This document shows, in pieces, positions 31,581 to 45,464 of a DNA stretch of 64,000 bases. The position numbers and the translations under genes were made by a program. The notes beneath the pieces were generated by a model. It had not been told where the DNA came from. It was given only the letters and a program-made list of their open reading frames with translations, and ran no database searches. Source of the stretch: Ooceraea biroi (lineage: Eukaryota; Arthropoda; Insecta; Hymenoptera; Formicidae); NCBI RefSeq assembly GCF_003672135.1, contig NC_039506.1, forward strand, positions 4,898,001-4,962,000, written 5' to 3'. Each line of letters opens with the position of its first letter. The first letter of the stretch is position 1.

Positions 31581-32560
31581 CTACTGTCGTTGATCTCTTC
31601 AGGTGGAACGGCTTTTTCTTCGTTGAAGCGTGCGATTCTTACTTGCGCGTCACGTAAGAGAAAACTCTCCGATGGCATTCAAATCGCGGTCGCCTCCGTC
31701 CGTAATCGGTCGAACAACGTGCGTTCTATCGTTCTTTCAGGACGTTCCCAGGATCTCCCTGATCGTCTCGACACATCGCGGCACGTCGGAACCCCGCTGC
31801 CATCCGCGGGGTTACCACGCTGCCGTGCTTGGCAATGACAAAACACGTAAACGAGTTTTCGGTACGTTAATTCAACGCGTCGAACGTAATTCCAGCGCGG
31901 GGGCACGGCGCGGAATGGTGCTGAGAGGCGCAGAGCGGAGCGGAGCGAAGCGAGGCGAGCGCACCGTGGCCTCCCTCCTGGTGGATGACCCCGTGGACTT
32001 TCATCCGCGTGCACACACGCGTGCACATGCGCGCGGTGCACCACCATGCATGTGTACACACGCACACTTTATCGGGCCGGACCGGTCGTTAGAACTTTAA
32101 AGCGGACGGGGGGGGGGGGGAGCCAGGGCACGCGCTTTGTTTTACGACTATTTTCCTCTCCTCGTTCCTTCGTTTCCTCTCTCCTCCATTTTTTTCTTAC
32201 CTTTCCCTTGTTCGTTTTTTGCTTTCGCTCGTTTCGGGCGTTCGCGGAGCCGCGTATATTCGGAACACGCTCCGCGAGACGAGAGACGGGGCGGCGGAAT
32301 ACTTAGGATTCAACGATGCCCCGCTGGGAACGCAACCGATGCGCCCGGGATATTCGCTCGATGAGACTCGTACCCGGGAGGTATTTGTTGCTTGTTTAAT
32401 CCCGGCGTCGCTACGTTCCCCGGTGATTACGTTCACGGCGCCGCTGCCAAGCGCGCGCGGAGTCGCCGTTGTCACTGTCGCCGCACGCGCAGCGCGTCTT
32501 TCGGAAAACGGGGCCGATAACGTGCCGCTAATCGCAAGCTCGGCGAAACTGGAGTGAACG
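31580..32560. other. CpG-rich island with alternating purine-pyrimidine tract
   Basis: GC-rich DNA containing AGCGGAGCGG-like short repeats (31930-31965), a CACACGCGTGCACATG-type tract (32010-32070) and a homopolymer of G. Frames are open on both strands and no protein was recognised. Confidence 0.35.
32108..32120 (+). repeat. Poly-G run of 13
   Basis: Thirteen consecutive G bases on the plus strand. Length is likely to vary between individuals and to be error-prone in assembly. Confidence 0.85.
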
Positions 32561-34130
32561 GAATTTCATCGAGAAGGATAAAGCCCACGCGCGGTACTAT
32601 TCACACACTGCTGCATGTCGGAGACTTATCTTTTGTCATGTCCCGGGACACTGTCGTTCCGAAATACGATTGCAACACTAGAGAAACAATAATTTTGACA
32701 TTGTATACATGAGAACACTAAAACCCTGTAACAACCGTGACGCGATTCGAACTGATAAATAACGCGTTATTTCTGTAATTGATTTCAGATTGTAGCTTTT
32801 ATTTTGAACAGATTATTGAGTAGTATTTAATCGACGACGATTCCAAAAATATTATTTTATTCTGCATCGATTAAAAGTTATCCACACGTGATTAAACAAT
32901 ATGCGTATTTTATCCTAAATTACTGCGTGCTTTTATTTTATCTCGATTCAAAGCAATTCTAGAGATACAAAGAGTTTAACCGCGATGTCAACGGGTTTGT
33001 TGCTGCGTCGTCTACCGCGACCGTCGGTCGTTTTGGCTAGCGTGGCGGCGACATGCGTTAACGCGATCGATAGGGGCGCGTAAGCGCCGGGCGATCTGTC
33101 TCGCGCGCCGAAAAATACGGCCTCCGATCCGAGGTGAATCCTCCTCCTCTCAGTGCCGCGGCGTCCCGGTTGCATTATGGAAATCAGCGGGAATCGTAAC
33201 GCCGGGTATGCGGGACACGTGAATTAAACACGTAATACACCGACTCGCGCGCTGCACCTGTCGCGCATGCAAATCACTTTAAGCCGTCGGCGAACGCGAG
33301 CGCGGCCGGTTTCCGAGCTTTTTCGGTGGACGAGATCGGGGGCGACTGTGTGTGTGTGTGTGTGTGTGTATTTATGCGTGTGTATGTGTATGTATGCGTA
33401 GCGTACAGCAGATACGTGCGCGATACGCGTATCGCGAGTACCAGCGAGACCGCGTGCACTCGTTCGCGACGACGACGGGATTATTTATCGAGGGATTTCG
33501 CGATCGTTTGTGTTTTTCTGGCTTTTTAGATCGCTAGATTCGAGAAGACAAGTGGGTATCGATAATGCGATTCCTTGTGTTACGCGTGTACATACGTTCG
33601 TTTTATTTACCGTTGTTCTTTGTTCCTACCATTGTACCGCTGCCGATTTAATTCCTGATTGTAAAACCATTGACTTTCGATTTTCTCGACTCCCCAGTGT
33701 AACGATAATGCGTTTCATGTTTGCGATTCTTGGCAACTCGCTCTTGGCTTGGCTCGCGCAGTTCTGAAACTGTCTCGGATAGGAGACAAATTAGAGTTTG
33801 CACGAGTCCGTAATGCGAACAATTTTGGGACAATCGATAATGCGAAAATCAAGGACGTTTCGCTTCACTGGACGTTTTAAAGTAGAATAAAATGAGAAGA
33901 GAGATGATTAAATTTTAAATGCAAACAGTATTCTCTTATTTCGCTCTATAATTGACGATTTCAACTTACTTTGCACCCCTGAATTGAAGATCACATAAAA
34001 GGTTTGAGTGAATTCCGAGCACTCTCCTGAATTTCATTTCGCAATAAACTGTTCAAATTAGTTGATTTAATTGCTTGAATTAATGAAAATATCATTGGAT
34101 TCGTTTATTGAGGGCAAGTCTACTTCGCGT
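32560..34130. other. Non-coding stretch with a TG microsatellite
   Basis: AT-rich at first, GC-rich near 33.0-33.5 kb, then AT-rich. No exon was supported. Confidence 0.4.
33347..33369 (+). repeat. Microsatellite (TG)n
   Basis: About eleven perfect TG units, followed by an impure TGTATGTG tail. Confidence 0.9.
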
Positions 34131-34139
34131 TAATTGCAG

Positions 34140-34428
34140 GAGCTTTTGTTAAATGCAAGATCGGAGTTTCCGGGCGTTCTACGTAGGATGACGCAGATGA
34201 CACAGATCCCAGGGCTATCGCATCTTCCCGTAGCTACAGACGTGTTACTAGCAATAACAGGATTCGCCGCCCGGTGCTCCGAAATTTACTCTCGCAACGT
34301 GTCGCAGATCCACGTTCGCGAAATTAGAAACGGCGAAATGCTGTTTCGGAGTAGCGGATGCTGGGTAAATCGGATCACTCGGATGCGTTACGATTGCCTT
34401 GCTTCACTCGGTGATGGAAAAAAAAAAG
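34140..34428 (+). other. Candidate splice-bounded open segment (possible exon), unidentified
   Basis: Ninety-six open codons lie between an acceptor-like TTAATTGCAG (ending 34139) and a donor-like GGAAAAAAAAAAG|GTAACT (GT at 34429-34430). The translation has mixed, globular-looking composition (for example LLNARSEFPGVLRR and ATDVLLAITGFAARCSEIY). That differs from the Arg/Ser/Pro-rich frames of the surrounding islands. The poly-A before the donor is unusual for an exon end, and no flanking exon was found. The call is speculative. Confidence 0.18.
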
Positions 34429-34429
34429 G

Positions 34430-37400
34430 TAACTAAAAATAATATTCGTAACGCGTTACGTCGCGTTATTTTTGCGTTTCGATGAAACGTTGCGGGTATA
34501 AATTTTGTGCAATAGGCAAATTCCAATAAATTGGCAATTTCATCTTGGCTAGGTTCAATGGCAATATTTTCGATATCGAGTACTTTCGGAGCCGAGTTCC
34601 TAGATTGAATATTCTCTATTGGAGCAAAAACAGATCGTGTTAAATCGACCGAAAACTCCAAGCGTTGTTATCTGTTTCTTCTTTCGAAGCTTATTGTACT
34701 GTGAACCGTTTTTCTTTGCCATTAAAAAATTTCGTTTAAACTTGCACCATAAAATATCATCATCGTCAGTTGTCACTTTTTGGTGTGAACGCTTATTTAT
34801 ATCCATTTTTGGGATATATATATTTGGTTAAAACAAAATATACAACTTTCCTGTATATGTATATATATTTGGTTTGCATTATTCAGCGAGAAGATCAAGC
34901 ATCCTTGAAGAACAACGCAAACCCAAAATAAAATAAGAGCCACGATTGTATTATAAATTCGGTACCAGCCAGTAAAGCGCCGTCCCGTGCTCGGTTTCGA
35001 GGCATTTAATTGCATTCAATTTGCAGTCGTCGCGAACGGTAATCGTTATTTAAATGTTGCCTCTCTTTCGTCGGTTCCGTCTCGCCTCGCTCGACGACGA
35101 TGCGAGGATGATTCACGATGAAATGCGAAAAACAAACAACGAAATTAGAATAACGAGTTTTAACGGAAGAGACACTTGGAGACGGAGACAGCGAAAGGAA
35201 ATATCGTCGAACGGAGCATTTAAGTATCGGCCGGTTCGCGCGCGGGCGCGCGACGCATTTGCACCTGAAAGGGTCCCAAATTGCCGGTCGACAAATTTCT
35301 TGGAGAATTAACTCGCTCGATTTGTGCGTCGGCAACGCGACGTTAATTTTATGTGCGACGGAAGCTCGCCAGGGCCCCTCTTGTAATGCCACCAACGCGT
35401 GTACGCACTCTCGCCCGCCCGCATATGCACGCCGCGAGTTCCGGTGATATATAATGTTGGCCGAAGGAGTTCAGGCTTGTCCGCAATTTACCGGTAGACG
35501 TCCGCCGGACACGCCGACGACGGCGGCAGCAGCCGCAGCGGCAGGGGTATCCTTCATTTTTTTTCCTCTCTATCAACCTTCGTCACGGTTTTTCACGAAC
35601 TTCTGGTGCCGCGCCGGTCACAATGGAAGCAACGAAAAACCCGCCAAACTGGTTCCGGACGAGCGTCTCGCCGAAACACGCGCGAGCGCGTCCTCTCTCT
35701 CGTGCGGGATGTGCGTTTAGCATTTTTACATTGAGCTAGCGTTATGCAGCGTGCGCGACTGTATAATTAGCATTGCTCATTATGCTGTGCGAGTAAACGC
35801 GTTTTTGGTAATGCCTAGACTCTAATGATAATCGGTATTAATCGTGCCTAAGTTATATTCCTGTTCGTAGCGTAATTTATGTAGATGTTCTCCGGATATT
35901 CCTCTCCTTCAACGATTTATTCTGATGGCGTGATTAGGTACTGTGGCTAGTATATAAATATAATAACATGTAATGAATACGGGCTGAATGGCTATTCATC
36001 GCTAAAACGGTAAAGAAATAATGCACATGTATGCCAACAACAGCACAAGTGATATTTATAAGTGCCGTTATGATGTAAATAATTATTTAATTGCGAAAAC
36101 TAAACAGTTTTATTAACATTTAGCATTTAAGTTATATCTTTAATTATACAATAAGTTATATCTTTAATTTTTATACACGGTTGTTACTCTTTTTTTTATT
36201 TATTTTTGTCATGATTTATTATCTTCCATTTGCTTTCTTTACCTTTTGTGCTACAATATTTATCTTACTCTGGTTTGAATTCCGATGCTCAAGGGGAAAC
36301 ATATGGGCGAGATAAAATTAGGATCCGGGAAGAACTAAAAAAAAGGTCACAAGAGGACGAAGGCACTTTGTTGCTGCATATCGTAAGATATGGATGTTAT
36401 TTTACACTTCACGTTATAACATTTATTCCATTTTCATTCGAGTTCCTTGAATGGACGCGATGAAACAATTAAACTAAAATAAAAATCGGAAAATATGTTC
36501 GGATTGTTAAAAACTGAGGTATCCCATTGTACAGTTTATTACGGTTTACGAATATTACTTTGTGAGACTTATTGATTTACTGCGCTCTGTTTAAGGTAGA
36601 CGCGCACACAACTCCGCTGAAATCCATATTAAAGAGATACATGTACGTACCCGCATTGTTACGACTTACCTGTCTACACGACGCACTTTTATTGCATTTC
36701 AAATTACACAGTACGCCGCTTCCCCGTATACACGGTATGCATAACGAGTCTTCCTCACGCGCTTTCAGCCGCCAGTGTAATTAGAAACGTAACGCGTGCG
36801 AGTTATCGCACGTTCAAACGGAGACCAGCGAAGGGAACGAAAGTCGTTTAACTGAACGAACGGACGACTCGCGTTTTGTTGCGATTAAGGCCTTCGATTG
36901 CTACCCTGTTTAAGGCACGTCGCGTGTGCGCGAACCTCCTTCCCCCTTTATCGATTAACGATACCGATATGCGTCAAAAGACTTTTCGAGTACTGTTCCA
37001 TCGGTGTGACTCATGAGTGCCAGATTCCCTAATGAGGAAGAATCGATCGAACACCAATTGTGGAAATTTCAGCTCCAAATTGCGCCGACCGCATGCACCG
37101 TGAATTCGTCACGTTGACCCATTCATAAATTTACGTTTGCGTTCCGTTCGATGAGGGTCGGCAGATTCAATTTATAACCGTTCGTCATGAAAAATCGAGA
37201 TTCCCACACTTGCAGGGAGGATTCATCGCGTTTCGCAATAGTGGAAGATGCCGCAAATTTGTACGAATGTCATAATCGTTCCTCGTCATACGCATTTTGC
37301 AAATGAAAGCTCATTCTTTCTCGCGATATTAATCGCTTTTTGATTGCATTTGATGACACCGGTACCGGTGTCGTCCTGTCTGTAGATTTCGTTCTATTAA

Positions 37401-38040
37401 CGCAGCTGCGATGAAAGCGGCCATTAATCGGGCAAGAATTTCGACCGAATCTATCGGGAGCGGCGCGAGGCAGCTGAGAGTCGCCAATAATGGGGGCTGC
37501 GCTTGGTGCGTGCGGGTCCCGGGGAATTTACCTGTCCGTACATTTGTCACGTCCCAAATTGCATTACGCGCTACGTTGGCTCTCTATATAAAACGGCCCT
37601 AAGAAGCCATCGACTTCGCTGTCATCGTTCAATCTGCCGTAGCGTGCTCCTCTTCTCTGCTCTCCTCCTTTCTCCCTCTCTGTCTCTTTTCTCTTCTTTT
37701 CTTGTTCGTGCCTCTCTTTTCCTCGCTCACGCACACAGAGATACTCCGTCTTGCACTCTCGCCATATGGTTCGCGGCCCTACCGTGTTCATTCATAATAC
37801 ACACGGCTCGAAAAGTTTAGCACCTCGCCTCGAAGGGATCGGCCCGCAGGAACCGCTCGGACAGTCCGCCGCAAAACGATGCCGCGCGGACGCCCTTCGC
37901 CTTTACGGTCGAAGGAATTTTGAAAAATAAGTTGTGAAGTGGAAAGACGCATTTCGTCGGTTCGTGCCGCCAGCTGGTGAAGCACGTTCTAATGCTCGAA
38001 AGCGCGTGTGAAGTAAATGCCGCGAGCATGAAAAGAGGAC
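34430..38040. other. Long non-coding stretch
   Basis: Alternating AT-rich blocks and GC-rich blocks (35.2-35.7, 36.6-37.8 kb). No supported exon. It contains an 18-base perfect palindrome at 37355. Confidence 0.4.
37355..37372. other. Perfect 18-bp palindrome
   Basis: GACACCGGTACCGGTGTC reads identically on both strands. It is centred on GGTACC and contains two overlapping ACCGGT sites, which resembles a dimeric factor-binding site. Function is unknown. Confidence 0.7.

Positions 38041-38074
<34 letters not shown>
38041..38074 (+). repeat. Microsatellite (GA)n
   Basis: A GA run with one AA interruption, about 17 units, followed by a purine-rich tail to about 38100. Confidence 0.9.
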
Positions 38075-38099
38075 AGAGGAGGAAGAGGATGATAAGAGG

Positions 38100-41000
38100 A
38101 TTTGAAACGAACTTCGCGCTTTTGACGTAAATGCTGTAGACGGTGTGCTAACGCGCTACGGCGTAAAAGCCGTATGCATTTTTCACTCGCGTTATTTCGA
38201 CGCGCGCGCTCCGCACGCGATGTCAATTTCTGAAAGCGCGCGAGGAGAATAAGACATTATTTCCTCGCGAATTAATCTCCCTCGGCGGTCTGTCTTTTTC
38301 TCTCTACGTCGAGGTTCACGAGCGACAAGTTAGAATCGCGGAGTCGCATTGTCGGACACAAGTGCGGCGAGAGTGTTTTAGGGAAAAAAGCGTGCGACGA
38401 GTTTCACGCGCGATAAACTCGCACGAGATGGCCGTGCGAGTGAAAATGTCGCAGGTGCGACACGATCACTCATCGCTTTATCGTTGCGACATCTTATTTC
38501 GTAAAAAAAAGAAGGAAACACCGTCCATTTATTGCAACTTCTTGTATCGGTTCCTTATTTACGAGAAACACGATTACGTGGGTGGTAATAAAAGAGAACG
38601 ACGAAAATTATGTCGTCACGCTTGGCTCTTCCTGTCAGCGGTCCAGCACACAAAGACTGCGACACGTACATGCATACACACATGGCGGTGCGGGAAGTTC
38701 TCGTATGCCGCATGTGCATCCACGTTTACCTGACAAAAATGGGGAAAGGAGAAAAAAAAAGAGAGTGCAGAGGGCCAATACACAAAGTTTAGGGTCCGCA
38801 CATAGGTAAATGCCCGAATTGTGTGTATACGTATATAAATCTACACAGGGTGTCTCAAAGTTTTCATCTGCATTTTCATCCATAAATTTCGAATCAATTC
38901 CGAGTAAAAAAACTGCTCTTCAATAAATGTTTCCGAGTTTTATAAAATAATTATAGAAATAATAAAAAGAGAATTCTCGTTTTCCCTCCCAACTCTAAAT
39001 GAATTGTAGTTTAACATTTTAATCTGAAGATCTGAAGAATTAAATCATAAAAAACATCTATATATAAAATCGCACATGAGAAAGCTGTTAGAAAATATGG
39101 TGCGGGATGGAACATCTTTTAGCCAAGGAGAAATCTTTTTCGCCATAAAAAAGAGAAAGAGATTCGCCAAGGAGATTTCCGAGCGGGAGGGAACACGCGC
39201 GAAACCTCGAGACACCGTATGCACAGGCGAGAAGGGCCTATTGTGTAGTAGCCGGCCCGTCCATCTGCAGCATCTGGTAGTTCGAATGACCAAAGGTATT
39301 TGGTGGCCGCCATTCGGTATCGTTCGACGATCAGACGGCATTGCGGTGATGTCAGCCCTCTGACGAAGTCGAAATCCAAAATAAACCGATGCCCATTCAT
39401 CGACGAACGCCAGTGCGGGCCTCATTAGCCTCCAGGACTCGGAAGGAATTTTTTATGTCCACAAATACCCTTATCCCCGATTCTACAGCCGCTCTCGTCG
39501 ATCATGTCGCGCGTCATCTCGTGGACAATGGGTGTTTACTTAATTTCGTGATGGAACGTGCTTACCCTCTTTCTTGAGTCTGCTGCTTATCCGCTTGAGC
39601 TTTTTCAAGAGGTCAATTGCAATGAGACAGGATCACGGGATTCCCTGGCAATTTTCAAGTCGTCAGTTGCTCACGAAGGACAGAGGATTTAACTTTTATT
39701 ATTCGGATTATTTTCGTTCCCTGCACGCGGAAATGAAAAACGTTTTGGGCGGAAGTTTTGTAGCTTCGTGAAGGAAAATACAATGCCAGGAAGATCCTTT
39801 ATAGTACGCGTTTTTTTTTCACGAGATATTAATGTTACTACTGCTTTTTTAAATCCAATTCATTTTTTTCATCAAGACAAAGGTGCAGAGCACATCGGAA
39901 TGAATTCTGAACGCCCTGCGTTTACACTATTCAGCAAAAACAAAGGCATTCATATGTTGCATATCCCCCGCTTGGAACTATGAATTTTGTTCAAAGAACT
40001 TTTCGGTGATTGTTTGCAGGGTGGACATAATCCAGATCATGGAGTTAAATGCGTTACTCTGCACCGCGGCATTTTAAATGCAACTCAATTCGAGGTTAGT
40101 TACAATAATAGGGCCATCTATCCTTTTAATGTTAAAATTAAAAATTGAAAAAGACTTGATAGAGTTTGATTCTTCTAGGTTTTTTTTTAAACTTAGACCA
40201 TTCTCGCTACATGTTTTCATTATTCAGTTTAATAAAAATACATTTTTAAGTATTATGAATTATTCGAGCGTAGTGCATCAGGACCTCAATGTACATTATT
40301 CTATCGAAATTTTTATAAGCGAGTGTAGTTTTCGTTTTTTGTAGATATATAGTAGATAAAAGGTTGGTTTCACTGTGGACGTTGCGATACATAAAATATC
40401 GCTGAAATTAATTCGTTAACGCGATGCTACCAATATTGATAAAACCAACGCAAGACCACAGGACCAATTTTTGGTTATTCGAAACGCTCAGTGTCTCGAA
40501 CAAAATTCACGAATATAATAAAATTTACGAGGAAAATTGAGTTTTTTTATCAGTGAGACGTTAACATGTACATATGTATGTATATATGTGTCGCGCCTAT
40601 GCTAGTCACAAACTTCTAACGATAGGTAAACCTCCGGCGTTAACGAGCCGTTATTACATCGCCCCGTGTTACGTGCTCTTTGTAATAACGTTTACTCGTC
40701 GCGCGAGTACACGATCGTCCTCCGACTCGGGTGAGTTTCTTCGTTTCCCGCCAGACACCCCAGGTGACGAATGGACCACGATGCATCACCGAGTGTGACT
40801 GCAGCACGTTCCATCCGTTACTTTAAAACTCGCTTTAACGAAGCCGGCCGCGTCCGCGCGACCGATCGGGCATGACATTTATCAAGACGTGATTTCGGCT
40901 GCATTTTTAACGAGCCGCCCGGCGTGGCGCGAGCGCTGCAACTTTGATGGATGGATTATCGTATCGATTCGCGTGAATTAGACGGAAATAATGTAACGTT

Positions 41001-43500
41001 ATCGGGAGACGGAGGAGGCGCCGCGGGGATTCCGCCAGCCAGCCTGGTTATTATGCATAAGGGAGCGTCGGTGCACCGCCCCCGTCCTGCGAGATACGGC
41101 CACGCTAATGAGCGTATAATGCGCACAGAATTGTAATCGGCGTGCGCTGGTGGATGCCTCGGTACGATACCTGATCGCGAGCCACCATTGTTGTCTTGTT
41201 GGGGTGATCGGACGATCCGCTTTGGACAATGAACGGGTAGACAGGGATTAGCGGAAAGACAAAGTGCAAATAATAAAAGCGGAAATTTGCTTCTGGATTA
41301 ATTTATTGATAGTTTTAGTGCAACAGTAAAAAAGAAATTTTGACAAGCGTGGTTTTGAATTACAGATGCGTTTATTAATCACTGACAATCATATAAACAT
41401 GTAACAAAGATATATAGTATTTTTGACTAAATTTAAAGCAATGAGAATTTTACATTTATATATATATTTTATACATGCTTTTTAAGGATGAAAGAAAAGT
41501 GCAACGAGTGATTCGAGAGTGCAAAGTACATTCGCGTCCCGCTTTTGCAATTGAAAAATCCGATGACCTTATGTCTTACTAGAATGCGAGTCCATTTAGA
41601 GCGTCGTACCGTTGCGGCTAGGTTGAGAGGACGAGAGAGGCAAATCCTCTCTCTCCCGTTGTCCTCCTTCGTTTGCCAGCGGCTCTTTCTCGCTCTTGTT
41701 CTGTCTTTCTCTCTCCTCTGCTTTGTGGTAGAAAATCTTCTTGGAGGCCGCTTGCGATGTCTTTGGCATTTACGCGATTACAGCGTCCGCTCCACGCTGC
41801 CGTTACTCGACGTCCGCTCTCGTAGGTTTGTCGTCGCGTTCTCACGGATTTTCACAGGTCCCAAATTGCATGGGGAAGAGAGACGAGATCGAGCACGAGA
41901 GAGTGCCCGCGCACAATGCGTCGATTAAGGTAAAAACGTAAAGGCTAACGTGTGTACAAAGCATGTCGACTGAAAGCGCTGAACAATCGCGCGTCTAATA
42001 GACGATTAAAAACATATCAAAGTAAATCAAAATACACGCGTATACGCAAATTCATTTGCGCTAAATATTAGTTCTTTTATTTTCTACCTTTTTTAGAGCT
42101 TTATGACATTAAATATTGGAGACAGTAGATTTAATTCTAGTAAAAAAAGAATCGCACAGATACAAAACGATAAACAGCTCATATCCACGCTTTGAGATGT
42201 TGAGACATCCTGCACGTACTTGCCCAATATACGTACTTGACCTCGGTTACCATAAATGCACTCGCTGCGCACGCAGTACGCTTTCTCACGAGTGAGCGAT
42301 CGCGAAGGAGCCGGCCAATCGTACGAATTAATTCTCGCGGACGCGCAATTACGAGATGCACCGATGCAGATGAAAAAGGCGGAGAAAGAGAGACGCATAC
42401 GAAGGGGGAGCAAGAGAAATAGCGGAGGGTAAACGGCGCGCCGCGAATACCCCACGGTATTTTTCGTGCTTTTCGCGATGATCGCGAGGCATACCGATAC
42501 GCGTCGCGAGTGCGGGTAAGTTGCGCGTTGCATAAAGTATCGGTCAGGAAGCGGAGTGGAGCGTACGTCGCGAAGCGTAGCGAAAGAGTTCTCCGGCACG
42601 CTTTGCCGCATGCCGAAGCGTAGCGAACTAATAGTCCGCGTTACGTGCCCTGTAGCCCAGATTCTACGCTACTATTTCGAGATCCCGCGAGGAGAGAGGA
42701 ATGCCTCCGTGCCCGCACGGACGAAACGCGTCTCACGCGGACGCATCGCCGTACATTCGCCCGTATGCACGCACGGTCTGCGTGCACGTTAATTCACCTG
42801 ACACGCGCAGCTCGCAGGAGCGAGCGTGTACGCCGGGCGACCAAGCGACTTGTCGCCCGGAGCGACTTGAACCGTTCAGGCGACGTAAATCCCGTGGCTC
42901 TCGAAAAAATCGGATTAACTCTAACGGAATTCGTTGCATAAATCGACGAGCTTATATTGCGCGAGCGTGCATGTTAATGAAATAAAACGTTTCTGCGTAA
43001 CGTTGGGTGGTAGCACGATGCTCCTCTATTCAGACCGCTGTATCGTTTCGGAGAACAAATGTTCATGCTCCAGAAATAACGCGCTTCTTGCCGCGGTCTG
43101 GACAAGTTTAATTATCGGGCTCGCCTCCGCGCTCGCCGAGTGACCGATATAAAATTACCCTGTACAAAATTAACGCTGTTCTTGGACGCGTGACGTAAAC
43201 AGACTGTGCAGCTTCCCGCAAAAATTGTCCATGTCGAGGTGACGCGCGCGTACAAATTACGCGGCTCATAAATGCGATTCCTCCGCTGCCGCCGTCGAGA
43301 GGGAATTATTCGACGGGCGGAAAAAAACGATTTGCCGCTTCGATTCGGTTTATAGTGTAAGCGCCTCCTCTCTCTGCGTTCGTTAACGACCGCGGAATTT
43401 AATGATAGACGATAAGCCGGCGAGTCTGGGGGAGATTCTTTTGCAGCCGTCTTCGCATACTTACGGCGTTGAGTCACGTCGTTGGATCCTCATCGAAGGT
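38100..43500. other. Long non-coding stretch
   Basis: AT-rich with GC-rich patches near 40.8-41.2, 41.6-41.9 and 42.2-43.4 kb. A TCGATTAAG|GTAAAA donor-like site ends a GC-rich patch near 41929, but no start or reading frame could be assigned. Nothing else was recognised. Confidence 0.35.
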
Positions 43501-44531
43501 TTCTCGCGTAAAAGCGCCGTGTAAAGAGGCACGGTCTTTCTTCTCTTTCTCTCTTCACGGTCGCACACAGTCGTATCTGAGTACAGTTCTGAGTTTTACG
43601 GATAGAAAGAATCTCATTAGATAGAAAGAAAGATAGAATCTCGTAGCTTATTTATTATACGAAATGCGATACGTAATGAATTAATGAAAGAAACTATCTA
43701 TTGCCGCGTAATTAAATAAAAAAATGTATTTTGAATGTAATCTTGCATTAAAATTAAAGATACTCGCTTGGAAGCTAATAGGGGGAGATACGGTTATTTA
43801 TATAAAAAATAAAGTAGCAAAAACTACTTTCGATTTTGATATAAAGATACTTGGATATGCGTTAAAACGTTATTTTATGATATCGAGAGTTCATCCATTT
43901 CTCGATACCACTGTGTATCGTCTCGACGAGTGCAAATGTCGGAGAAGTCAGTGGTAATGAGCGTGCGGAGACGAACGGCACGTTCTGGCTGTAGGAACAC
44001 AGGAATGGCGTCGCCATTCGGCGCCATGCGGTGCGACCACTGAATATTAACGGTCGGAAAAATCGAAGAGTGGAGAGGACGATCGCCCGAAGTAAGGCAG
44101 GGGGACGAATACGCGCCGGTGTTACTGTTGTTCGGCCTTTGATATCCACGACAGGTTTGATTTCACAAAGCAGCCCTGCGGCCAGCCGTTTGAATATTTT
44201 TCCAAACGGTCCAATTACCGCCTCAAAAACAATTCATATTTCCGCGACCCGCGGGAATTTCCCTCGATCGTAAACAATTTAGGAGAAGAAACTCAGACGG
44301 AATATTCATTGTTCCTTCTTGCTTTTCTGTGTAGCGAATTAATACTGCATTTCCATTATTCAGCGTTTGGCGCTCGCTCCAGAAAATAAAAAAGATACTT
44401 TATTAAAGTATTTCCAGTTCAACAAAAAAAACAAAATCGACGTAAAATTCTTGCTGATTGTTGATTGGCAATTATTCTAGAAATCGTTAGGTATATAGTT
44501 GCTGTATCGATGCATGTGATTTAACGCAATA

Positions 44532-44560
44532 ATGGAATATCAACATCGTTGATATTCCAT
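44532..44560. other. Perfect 13-bp inverted repeat with 3-base loop
   Basis: ATGGAATATCAAC, then ATC, then the exact inverse GTTGATATTCCAT. It could form a short hairpin or be a paired binding site. It is too short for a typical microRNA precursor. Confidence 0.7.
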
Positions 44561-45464
44561 GATTTTACCCATTGTGTTATATAGCTCCATTGTTATTACT
44601 GCTCGAGCAATTAAAACGTTTACATAAACTTGATTCACGGAAAACTTGAAAATTTGCAATCATCTAAAATTCGAGGCAATTATCGATATTGAAAGATAAA
44701 GATACAACGTATCTTACACAGTTTAGCATGTACACAGCAGTATTTAAACTCAAGTGTCGGGTTAATCAGTACGCTCGTACTGTCATCATTAAATCTCGTT
44801 CAAGCCTTTTCACTGCAGAATAAAAAAAACAGCGTGAGATGAATAAAAAGGGTAGTTGTCAGACTTAGTAACTCTTTACGAGCCTCTACCCCGCGCAAAT
44901 CAGCTGTATTGAGCTCCTCAACGGTACGAGCTGTTTCTTTTTGCGTGGAAGGGAAGACTGAATGAACGTTCGCTCAGTCCCGCAGGGCTCCAGGGTAAGA
45001 GAATCGGATTGAGCTTAATCACGGAATTAGCAGCTCCTTGAACTGAATTTATGAGCTCCCTGCTAAATGCGTTTGTGTAAATTCGTATACGCGAGATACA
45101 ACAGCTGTCCAATTCGAGAAAAGGAGACAGAAAGATAGAGGGAGGGAAAGGGAGAGAGCGGGAAAGAGAAAGACATAGAAAAAAGGCGAAAGGAAACGGA
45201 TGATAAATACGTTTTCATCGAATCGGTGAATCGTGCGGCTGAGTCACGCCGCGATGAGCACTCACCTCGCATTCTCCTGGGCACAAAAGGCGCGGCGTAT
45301 AAGTGTGTTGCCTACCTTCTCCGACGTGGCTCGGCCTCGCCTCGACGGCGGTATGGCGAGTGCAAATGTCGGGGAGTCGAAGGTAACGAGGGAGAAAAAA
45401 CGAAGAGAGGGGGAGGACGGTAAAAGACGAACCGCCGCCGCCGTCGCGCTCAACTCGGCACGTT

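Noticed and set aside
36911..36932. TAAGGCACGTCGCGTG, similar at its start to miR-124
   Set aside because: Only the first nine bases fit and there is no pairing arm of the proper length.
44532..44560. Possible microRNA hairpin
   Set aside because: The perfect stem is only 13 bp with a 3-base loop and no extended pairing, too short for a precursor.
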